This document shows, piece after piece, positions 45,201 through 57,200 of a stretch of DNA of 64,000 nucleotides. Below the pieces are notes generated by a model. It had not been told where the DNA came from. It saw nothing but the letters and a program-made list of their open reading frames with translations, and searched no databases. The stretch covers positions 18,433,220 through 18,497,219 of the forward strand of contig OX463859.1 in assembly GCA_949825065.1 (NCBI GenBank). The letters run 5' to 3'. The number at the start of each line of letters is the position of its first letter. The stretch's first letter is position 1. This stretch comes from Odontocerum albicorne. Lineage: Eukaryota; Arthropoda; Insecta; Trichoptera; Odontoceridae. The position numbers and the translations under genes were made by a program.

Positions 45201-48200
45201 CCTCTAGCACCTCACCATTATAGTAATGCTTACAGGCTGCTGCATCTTAAAGCCATGTACTGATTAGAGCACACTCGTACACATAAACTGCTCATGCAGA
45301 AGCTCTAATCAGTACATGAATTAAGATGAACCGTTTCAATAATCGCACTAATAAATATTTCTCACTTCAACCATAGTCATAGTGATGCTATTGATTGCTA
45401 TACAATTGGAAATCTCTGTGATTAAGTGTGATTGTCAGCCATCCTGCAGATGGAAGACACCCGTGCATATATTAGTTTGTTGTCTGCAAGCTATTCCACT
45501 TCAGCAAGTAGTCTTGACAAATCGAACCCAAAGTTCTGATGACAAAGAGAACAAAGTTTCAAGACAATCTATTTTTGCATTGCTGTAAGAATTTATGATA
45601 AGAAGCACATAAGCTACAGTAAAACGTAAATTCATATGTAAAGTGGTCGAAGAGTATAATCCAGTCCGGAATTGAATCCACCGGGAATTGAACCGGGTGT
45701 CCGCTTGCTTAGTGTGAATGGTAACCATTAGACCATGGCTGCCTACAATTGCTATACAAATATATACACATATTTTTAAATTTGTTTTTCTCTAAGAGGG
45801 TGAGAGGAGAAAGTCAGTAAAAAAATAGTAGGACATAATTCAACACAGAGAATATTTAGATTTAAGAAAGACTGCAAAAAAAATATAACTTTTACTAACA
45901 TAGTTGCTTTCTTTGTCAAAATTCAAGAGTTTCAAAGCCTCCAGTCCATCCTTCACGTGTGATAAAGCCAAAACACATCTTTCACCAACTCTTCCATCTA
46001 CACTTGGAGGAGGAGATTCTGTTGAAGGCAAAGTCACATTTGGTTTCATCAGGCTGTTCACGTCGACTCCTTGACTGATATTCTCATCATTTCCTTTCCC
46101 TTGTTTGGACTTTGTATCTTCCATTTGAGTTCCATTAGATGCTTTGGCAGTATTTGTTTCATGAGATTTATTTGATGATTCACTTCTGTTGGATTTGTCA
46201 TCAAACGTGATGTTTTCCTCTTCGTCTTCATCACGGCGGCGACACGTAGCTGGATCACCGCATTCACATTCTCCGGAAGATGTTTCTAAAAATCATAAAA
46301 AAGTCGATTAAAACCTATTTAGAATATTCAGGAATTAATGAATTTGTTATTCCAGTAATTAAATTAATATTTATTCCACAAATTACTCAACAATTTTAAT
46401 TTACTCTCTTTGAAAATTTTCTTTAAAAAATTGTTATAGATAGACAATACTTAACATATTGATCAATAAGTCGAGGGACTAACTACTAAAACAACATTTG
46501 TTTGCCAAAATTCTTCTTTATTCATCAACATGGTCTCCTTCAAGAGCGATACATTCATTCCAACGCCTTTCCTAACTTTTCTATCCCAGCCGTGTAGAAC
46601 GATTTATCTTTGGTTTCAAAATAGGCGTTAGTTTCGGCAATCACTTCTTCATTGGAGCCAAATCTCTTTCCCTGGAGCATCTTTTTGAGGTCTGCGAACA
46701 GTCAATGCTGGGGGCCGAATTTGGAGAATACGGTTAGTGCGGAAGCGGTTCGAAGTTCAACTCATGCAATTTGGCCATCGTTACCATCGACTTGTGACAC
46801 GGTGCATTGTCCTGATGAAAGAGAAATTTTTTCTTCTTCACATGGGGTCGTTTCTTTTTGCAATTTCTGCCTTCAAACGCTCCAATAACGCTATGTAATA
46901 TTCGCTATTGATGTTTTTTCCCTTTTCAAGGTGATCAATGAATATTTTACCATGCACATCCGAAAATACGGAGGCTATAACCTTACCGGTCGACTGTTGA
47001 GTTTTTGGTAGCTTCGGACGACATTCACCGGCTGCTCTCCATTCAGCTGACTGCTATTTTGATTCCGGAGTATAGTGGTGGATCCAAGTTTCATCCATTG
47101 TCACATACCAATGCAAAAACTCCTGTTTATTTCGCGTAAACAGTGCCAAACAGCGCTCTGAATCATCGATGCGTTGTTATTTCTGTTCCATTGTGAGCAA
47201 ACGCAGCACCCATTTCGAAAAAAGCTTTTTCATGACCAAATGTTCATGCAAAATAGTGTAAACACTACCAAATGATATCTTCAGGATGTCAGGTATCTCA
47301 TGCAACTTTACTTTGCGATTTTCCATCACGATTTTGAGTTTTTTTTTTGTTTTCTGGTGTAACAGCCTCATTTGGACGACCAGAGCATTCAGCATCATTT
47401 GTGTCTGTACGACTGCGTTTGAAATCAGCATACCACTGACAAATGGTTGTTTTCGACGAAACAGAGCCCGGATAACACTTTTCAAGCCATCGCTGAGGTT
47501 GAACGGTATTTTTTCCCATTAAAAAGCAATGTTTTATCAACACACAAAATTCGGTTTTTTCCATTGTTTTGAAAATAGCAAAAGTAGCGTCACTAAAACC
47601 ACTGTAACTCAATTACACGTCGGAATGTCATGAAAGTTTGACACGTAACTTCTAAAGGTTGGTACTAACTGAGAATGGTATGGATTTGTTATTAGAGGTT
47701 GTTGATTGATGTATTCTTGTATTCCAGTGTATATGTTTTCTTTGTGTCATTAATATGTACAGTAGAGCGCTTATCCGTGATAATTGGGGGACATTACACA
47801 AAATAAGAACATGAACAAGCTTTTTCAATGTTTGACATAAACAACCGCTAAACGCAGATATTATACTGTGGCAATTTACATTGGGAAGCCCCGAATCCAA
47901 ATATTTTCATGTTAGTGTGGAAGCGGGGAAATACCGTCAACTAGCATTAGTCAATTAGAAAATTGGATTTTATAACAGTTTAAGTCCTTGCTTTGTAATT
48001 TTTAAAAGGTGGGCATTTGTTAAAACTTCGGGGTTACTAAAAAAATTGTACTAGAGAGGACCACTGTTAATCCAATACAGCTCCTATGACTTCTGACTTT
48101 TTACATTTCCTTCTTTCAAAATATCATGCACTTAATTCAACCATATTTTCCTCGGCCTTTCTCTAATACACCTTCCACTCACATTTGCATTGTATATTTG

Positions 48201-51200
48201 TTTTGTTAGTAGTCTTTCTTCGTTCATTCAATTCCATGTGCCCAAACCATCTAAGATGCTCAATAGATAAGGAGTGTAATACATTAATTATATAGATATT
48301 TAAATTTGTATTTACAAAAATTCTCAGCTGGTAAAATGTGAATTTTGTGGTAAAATTCAGTTTCACGTAAGCTTACATAAGGAAGTCTAAGTTTGCTCAG
48401 TTGTACATTTAACAAATAAAACATTGGTTGGATTTTCTTTTACAAATATACGAGTTGAATTAATATTTAATCAAGCAATTAAAATATTGCGCATATTTTT
48501 ATTTCTAGCTTTGCTACCTGTTTTCAGAACCCAACGTGAAGCTATCCGCTTTTTTTTTTGCCAAGGGAACTATGATGTTCACAGAACAGTTTTTATTTTT
48601 CATACATGATTGACTAATGCCAGATTTTCACTTGGCTGTGGTTATACTGTGAACTTCACAATGTTTAATCAATGGTCAACAAGTTGTCATTTATTATATA
48701 GCATTGTTTTTGTATATTACGTTAAGTGCTTCGTTTACCTTGTTCCCTGTTGCTATATTTCTTTCAATGTCCTTTTCAACTCACCCATAATTACTGCTCA
48801 GATAACAGAACGTGTCTATCTGTTCCAGCTTCTCTGGATAACTTATGGGTGGCGTGTGCAGCTTTGGGAAGCATTTAAATCCTTTTCGGGGGTCTTATCA
48901 AAATCCACATTCTTTTCGGGGGTCTTACCAAATTTATGAGTGGGTTCGAGTGTCCTTGAGGAGAGTATGCTATCTAAGCTGCACTATTTTAACTGTCCTT
49001 TTAATTATTATTATTATTCTCCGCCTCCATACCTAGATGAATGCCCTTTATCGAATGACGGAGCCGGTCCCAAGCCTGGATAAAGGAGGGATTCCTTTCC
49101 TAATTTCCTTTCCCTCCCTGTAAATTTACGTTATGTCTTATTTTTTAAGTAACATCTTAAATTTTACGTTAACTTAAAATTTACGTCTCCCAGTCTACAA
49201 AGATATCAGTCCACAAGAATGTTGTCCTCCCACACTTCTCTATGGGTCTAAGATTTGGGTTCCCTATAGAAGGCGCATTCAAAGCCTTGAAATATTCCAC
49301 CAGCGTTTCCTTCACCGAATTCTTCAGATCCACTGGAGTGATCATGTCACAAATGTTTCAGTCCTGCAACGCTCCAACTGTAAACCGAAATTGCAGTGAA
49401 CTGGGCATGTGATACGTATGGGCAATCATAGACTCCCATAATGCATCTTGTACGGGGAAGTGGTGGACAAGCGAAGAGTTGGTGGGCAGAGGAAGCGCTA
49501 TAAGGACAGTCTGCGAGAGTCGCTTACTTTGTGCGGGGTGCCTGAGGACTGGGAGCAGGTGGCTCAGGACTGTGAGGGGTGGGGAGGCGTATTTTCTCAG
49601 GCTGATGGCGTTTTAGCTGCTAGATGTGTCAGCGCGCTGCGAACATGCGTCATCATGGCCTGACGGCTCAGCAGGGTCCACATGTCTGTGACATTTGCGG
49701 GAGGGAGTGATCTAGGATCGGACTGTTTTCTCACAGATCACATGATTGACGTGGAGAAACGGTTCAAGATTGACGTTGGAGTGACGAGGGGATCCTTGAC
49801 TACGAGTCCCGGCAACGACGACGATAATTATTAATCCATACATCAAAAACACTTTTAACTAAATCTCTAACTTTGCAAATTGAACAAGTTTGCCGATAGA
49901 TATAGTTAAGTTATTTACTTTTCCTTACAAGGAATATGCCAATTAATGCTTGAAAAAGGTTTCCCTAATACATTAGAAACTAAGTAATGAATAGTTATGA
50001 AGGGAATGTAGTTTTACTTATATATCGTGTGAATTTGCTTAAAATACAGTCAATTCATCTAAAAATCAACACAAAAGTTCCATCGAACACACTCGCAACG
50101 ACCAGTGCAGGACCTGGTAAGCGCATTGTGTGTGCCCACTTCGTGGCAAGTTGTCATGTATATCTTTCCAAAATGGAAAACCATGCAGTTTAAGGGACAT
50201 ATCGTCATCTCTGTCGATGTTGTTTGGGTGTTTATAAATTTCGATTGCCTCATTGAGGCGTGAATAATAGTTTTATGGCTTACTCAATACGATAATAGGT
50301 CAGTTAGGGATGAAGGTTGCAACATCTTCGAAACGTAGACAAACATTTAAGCCAACTCTGAAATACTAATAATCAAACTAGTGCAATCAAACCGAAAAAC
50401 TAATAATAAACAGTAGGGAAATCTTCAAACATATCCTACACAATAAATATTTAATAGAACGAGATAGTTGCAAAAATACTAACAGATATAAAGGTGATAA
50501 GTATGAGAAATATAAGAGAATTTAAGATGAGATTTATGAATATGAACTGGGCAAAAGCTGTGGAAACCTATCCTCTACTTATCCTAAAAGGAACCACTTC
50601 TCTGTTAAGAGGTTATTTTATTCCATAAAAAATTGTATTCATGATAAGTATAAAAGAACAACTATTGTCTTCAGATTTCTTGTAATTTTAAACAGTGGAT
50701 ATTGAATCTAGTTAGAGAAAATGTGAATTAATTACCTTTGAAGCATGGATTCCCAGGATTTGTGTTGGCCGGAACATACAAATTAGCCAGCATGTAGTGT
50801 GAGGAAGCCACAATTTGAGGGTATTTTTCTATTGGCAGAAGCTTGATACAATTTTCTAAAAGCAATCTGATATGCCCCGCTTGACAAGGTAATCTCATAT
50901 TCCTCGCTACTCTGTAAAGTAGCATGGCTACAGGAATAGTAAAGGGACTTTCATCGGCCGGATTCCCAGCAGTACCACAAAGGGTCGTTAGATCGTAGAG
51001 TTTAACCACATCATCGTGTGTTCCTTTGAAAAGCCAATATGTATGTCCAGCTTTAGTGGCATTGGATTTCAAAAAAGACAAAATATTTTGGGCTACATTC
51101 CTAATAACCTTTGGCGAAAATTTAGAATTTTCCAAATTTGGCAAATCTTCAGTTTTAATCGGTTCATACTTTTGAACTATTCCATCTAAATGGTAACACA

Positions 51201-54200
51201 TTACGATTTCTGGTACATTGCACATTAAGTTATCGAGCCAATAGTCTATGCCAGTCAAGACATTAATTGGTTCACTAGCGTCACGTAATCGAAGACTGAC
51301 ACAAGGTCTGTCGACTCCTCCGAAAATAGGCATATCACTACCAATAAGCATCTGAATGTCTTCAAATGTCCAAACAACATTTCTGTTATAAGTGTGATTC
51401 GAAAAGCCTGGATCAGGGATGTTCTCTTGAAAGTTTGGTTCTGGCAAATCAGGTCCCGTTATCGGTAAAGTAGGTAATTGACTCGATCCTGCCGTTTCTT
51501 TATATTCTCTAGCTTGCGAAGATGGTATAAGACTGTGGTAGAGAAATTTTGAAACGAGACTCTTTTGTTGCAGAGCAAATCTACTTTTATTTTTTACATA
51601 CGTAACCTTGTCTTTGCTTTTCAATGATTTGATTACATTATCGTAGAAAAATTGCTTCATCCAAGACCATTCGGATTTCATTAGATAACGAAAGATGTCA
51701 AAGTCATCGAGCAGTAATGTATTTTCAACCCTGTGGACCATCATGCTTATCTGGAAAAAATATATAAAGTTGAATTTGATTCAAAATCTGTTATTATTGA
51801 AAAGTATTGTACAATTCCTTCGTCTATATGAGTATGTAATTGGTTCCAGGAAAATAGCACATAAATGAAAACTGCTTAAGTGGAATCATTAAATGCTTTG
51901 TAAAATAGATGATCTTTTACATACTTCCAGGTATTGTATTCTTACTTATTTAAAAAAGTTTTAGTTATGTTTTTTTATTAGTCCATATAAGTGGTTACTG
52001 ATAACTATAAAACATATTTTAATGAGAATAAATCAAATGTGGGAATCCCCGTTGTCACATGATTTTGACAGCCAAAACCGTAGTCAAGAAACAAAATAGT
52101 ACAAAGTTACCAGTATTTAAAAAAACACTGATTTAGAACCTAAATAAATATTTAATAGATCTTACTATTAGACATAAAAGGAAAAATAAGTAAAATAAAA
52201 GACACTGAAGTGAATTCGCATGAATGGGAGGGATGACTATATTGGGAGTACAAATTATTTCGGTCCATTTCCAAAATATGGCTCTGGCTGTTATGAATGG
52301 TTCATAGTAACAGCCGATTTTGGCGGTTTCAGAGAGGTTAGACATCTGCCAATTATATTCAGTTTATATCGCTTTGAGTTTCATGCAAGAACCTTGTTTT
52401 GTACAGTGTTGAAAATGTCGAATTTTGTGTTGACCAAGCAGCATTTGCGGGAGGTTTTAATTTTCTGCTTTAATTGGAAGAAAAGTGCAGCTGAAGCCCA
52501 TCGAATGCTTGTCGAAGTTTACGGTGACGCTGCTCCAACTGATAAATCATGTAGGGAATGGTTTCGACGTTTCAAGGATGGAGATTTCAGTGTCGAAGAC
52601 AAGCCTCACTCTGGAAAGCCAAAAAAATTCCAGGACAAAGAATGAGGCATTACTCGAAGAAGATCAGAGTCAAACGCAAAAGGAGCTTGCAGAATCATTG
52701 GGAGTGACTCAACAAGCCGTTTCCGTACGATTGAGAGCCATGGGAATGATTCAAAAACAAGGAAATTGGGTGCCTTATGAACTGAAACCGAGAGACGTTG
52801 AAAGGCGATTTTTCACTTGCGAGCAGCTGATTCAAAGGCAACAAAGAAAAGGTTTTTTGCATCGGATTTTAACTGGAGATGAGAAGTGGATATTCTACGA
52901 CAACCCCAAAAAGAAAAAAATACTACGCTAAGCCCGGTCAATTGTTGCCATCGACCTCAACATCAACACCAAAACTGAACATACATGGTTCGAAGATCAT
53001 GCTCTGTATCTGGTGGGACCAAAGGGGTGTTGTTTACTATGAGGTGCTGAAATCTGGCGATTCCATTACGGGCGATCGGTATCGGCTACAATTAATTCGT
53101 TTGAGCCGTGCATTGCGAGAAAAACGGCCGGAATACGGGCAAAGACATGATAAAGTTATTTTTCTTCATGACGACACTCAGCCTCATGTCGCAAAAGTCG
53201 TAAAAAATATTTAGAAACGCTCAAATGGGATGTTTTACCGCATCCGCCGTATTCCCCGGACATTGCTCCTTCTGATTACTGGTTGTTCCGAAGGATGCAG
53301 CACGATTTGGCAGGTCACCGGTTCACTTCTTTCGTAGAAACCGAAAATTGGCTCCAAACTTGGATCGCCTCAAAAGACGAGTCATTTTTTCGAGATGGAA
53401 TTCGAAAATTGCCTGAGAGATGGGAAAAAGTAGTAGCCAGTGATAGACAATACTTTAATTGATCTGTTCATTCATTTTGTTTAGAAATAAACGCATTTTT
53501 GAACACAAAAAAACGGACCGAACTAATTTATCCACCCAATACAATTTTTAGACATTGGGAAAAAAGAAAGATTCATTCATATTTAGCATAATAATAGTAA
53601 TACTTGGTCCCACATTAGCACCATTGCTTGTGCCTATGGTCTGAAGGATTTTGAATGCCAATGTGTTTTACGTCTGTAATTCGAGTACAATATCCACTTT
53701 TCTTCTTCAGTAACACCCATGGGTACAGAAACATGTTCATCTGTTGATATGGTACCCATTATTCTTTGTTTCCTCACCTTAATGATTCCTTTAGTATGGA
53801 TCTACACGTTAGACTATGGATATCCTAAATGTAAGCATTTTTTAAATTGATTTGCTTCAATTGTAGTTAATATAATGGCATCATTCACTTTTATTGATCT
53901 TCCATCTGTAGGGCGCTATCTTTCAGATTAAAAATTCTCCATCAAAACTTTTGATCCATCTTTGGCATTTCCAAATATCTAAAACATCGCCTAGTACCAT
54001 TCAAATTTTGAATAAAATATTCACTCGGAACCACCGCTTCTATTGCAAATGAGTTTCAATTTTTTACTTTTGAATATTAAAATACACTTCTGAGATGTTA
54101 ACTATTTAACACAAAATGCACGTTGAATGATCACCAGGTAAACAAAACTGACCCTTGAAAATGGTCATCATAAAAACGCCATTACTTATTACTACCCCTT

Positions 54201-57200
54201 AATATTTTGAATTGTTGACGTTTAAGAAATGAATTAATTTACCATTCCGTTGGGATGATACGGCAGCTTCAGCAATGACTTGATGCATTCAGCCCCTGAC
54301 ACGACATCCACTTCACCAACACAGTCAGGAAACATGTGAGCCATTCTGAAACTGTAATAAATAAACTTACATCAAGCCGTTTCCCTGCTGAGGTAGACAG
54401 AGAGGAAAGATCATTAGACTTTAATATTTCAACACACATTTCGTTTCTTCTACATCCATACACATCCTATGATTTATTTTACTTCTTACGTTCCTTCTAG
54501 CAAAATATCATTCACTTGATCTGACTACTTTTTTTGGTATTCCACTATCAGGCTTTCTACTCACATTTGTAGTGTATATCTGTTTTGTTGGTCGTTCTTC
54601 ATTTATTCATTCCACATGTCCAAACCATCGCGTTCTTCTTCATCTTACTCAACACATCAGCTTCTCATTCATCCTTAATCACTTCATTCTGTATTGTCGT
54701 ACATTGTCACCCTATGTATTCTAAGTGCACACATTTTCACAGCATTTATTTGGTTCTTTTCATATTTTTTCCATATCCACGTTTCACTCACATACATCAA
54801 AATTGTTACTAAAATACTGTTGTGAATCTTAACATATTTTGATACTGTTCGATTCGAGTATATGGTACATGTGTTAGTGCCCTATTGACTCTTTGATTTC
54901 TATCGCTATATGCCATTCGATAAACGAAATTTATACATTAAATTCTATAGTCTTCTCTTTTCGGGTTAGGATTGAAACAAAACTATGGCTTTCTTTCAGA
55001 ATGGCCTGTCCTTAGTTAAAAAATAAAGGCAAAAACACTGTAGGCTTTATTTTGGGAAAGGACAGCATATTAATCACTGGACAGAAGAATAGTAGGATAG
55101 AGCGGCAGTCACGTTGAAATCTGTGAAGGCAAGTGTCGCAAGTTAGAGTGTGATGGCGATTAAAAAATGCCATAAATGTGGAGTTAGGTTTAACCTGTAC
55201 ATTAAAATATATTCATAGAAAAATAACCTTGAGAATCCGACAGACTGGCTGAGAGCATGCCTTAGCCCGTAGGAGTCGGTAGAGCTGCTCAGCCAGTTTG
55301 ATGGAGGCATCTTGAGGTCCGTATTGCATTGAAGCCGGGCAAACTCCACTGGCCATTGGACGGATGTATACTTGACTACAGCTTTTGATTTGACATCTGG
55401 AGAGGGACTGCGATGCCGAGCCTGTTCGAAAAGAAAATAATATTAAATTAAATATACAAAAACACAAAGTGTCCATACTATACAATACAGTGAAACCTCT
55501 GTCTATCATTTTTGAAGACTTATTATAGTAAATAATAAATACGGGATAATAATTGATGTGAGGGCAGATGATTTCAAGTGGAAAAGTGCGGTCCAGTGAA
55601 GAATGTAGAAAAATTGCACGGACAAGTTAGCAGTTTCGATGAACAATGAACAATAGTGTAGTGTGTGCTTAGAAAGTAATTGAGAAGGAAGTAAATGTAT
55701 ACTTATAAATAGTGACCGTAGAGTATAAGACATAAGCTAAGTTGATGAGTTCTGTTATCTGGGCAGTATATTAACGTGTGATGGACGAGTTGAAAGAGAC
55801 ATAAAAAGAAGGGTAGTGGCAGGGAACAAGGTAAACGGAGTACTAAATGTAATATACAACCACTGCGCTATATCCACAGTAGCAAAATGACAATACATAA
55901 TAGTGTTTGTGCCCACCTTGACGTATGCAAGTGAAACTTGGAATTGACAGAAGAAGAATAAAAGTAAGATTAATGCTTTAGCGGATGTCCTTGGGGGACG
56001 CGCTGATGATTTTGATTGTTTGGTATTTAAAATAAAATACGTCGATTAGCAATGCGGAAAGTCAGAGTGAATAATTAATGAATAGTAAACAGTGACGAAT
56101 GGTCAAATGATTAATGAGTCTTTATTTATCGGTAAGTAGGTATTTATACATATTCAGAACGGGGCGCGTGAGTGCGCCCGCAATATATTTTTATCTCACT
56201 CCTGTGCGTGCAGAGATGGTCGCAGACGTCGCGAATAATATTGTGGGTAGATAATTTGTTGGCGAAAACGGCGAGACAGCGCGATGCGTTCTCTTTCTAC
56301 TGTGGAATGTATCGTAAATAGTATTTGCGGGTAAACAATATCAATGTTCTGGTATGCGACTTTTGGACATATCCGAAGGTCGTTTCGTCGGTCGTTGACC
56401 GTTCGTGTTGACAATATTCAGGGACGGCCGTAGTTCCTACATGGCTCCCCTCCTAGTGGAGCGTAGGGAGCGCGCCCTACGCGAAACGCTAGGTTCCGGT
56501 GCATCTGGCGTCTGGACTGGTTTTCCGTTTCCCTTTGTCGAAATAGGTACGTGGATAACAGCAGCGAGCGGCGTTTTTTCCCGGATCTGCAGTGTCGTAC
56601 AGATGGATGATGCGGAAGCGGGGGGTAGGTTTGGTCGTGTCTCGCTAACTTCGGATTGTCTGCGGTGCGTTGGTCGTCGATGCTTGGTTGTGTAGATCAA
56701 GTTGCAGATGGCGTCCGACGTGGAGGGTTGATCTGCAGGTGATGGTGGAGTCTGCGGTGCTCGTGGCTGCAGCGATGTTCGTGGTTGTAGCGTGGTTCGT
56801 GGTTGTATCGATGTTTGTGGTTGTAGCGATGCTTGTCTGCTCCAGCATCTTGTCGGTCAGTAGTTCGTCGAGGGAGGCAATCCTGGAAATCGTGTGGCTG
56901 ATCGCCAGGACTGACCTCACATGAGCTGGCGTCAGGCTCGTCCACATCAGATGTAGTGTTGTGTCTGGGTGACGGCTCTGGTGTCCTTGCTGACGGCGTG
57001 CTTGGTCAACTCGCCGAGGAGTAGAATCCTGACGGTGGTCTGGATCTCTCTGCTGGTGATGATGCTCATCTTGTTGTAGTGGGCGAGGCGGATGGCGTTG
57101 GCGGCGGTGCGCTCGAAGATGTCGTTGACGAAACTGTTCATGATGCTCATGGGTGTCCCTCATTGGGTGTCCCAAAATCGTCCCTGCATAGAATACTCCA

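Noticed and set aside
45640..45745. Possible tRNA-Glu gene
   Set aside because: A and B boxes are good, but the acceptor stem does not pair and the 3' part is SINE-like.
47177..47485. Independent gene with ETS-like or HTH region
   Set aside because: It is the second frame of a decayed mariner transposase spanning 46470-47640.
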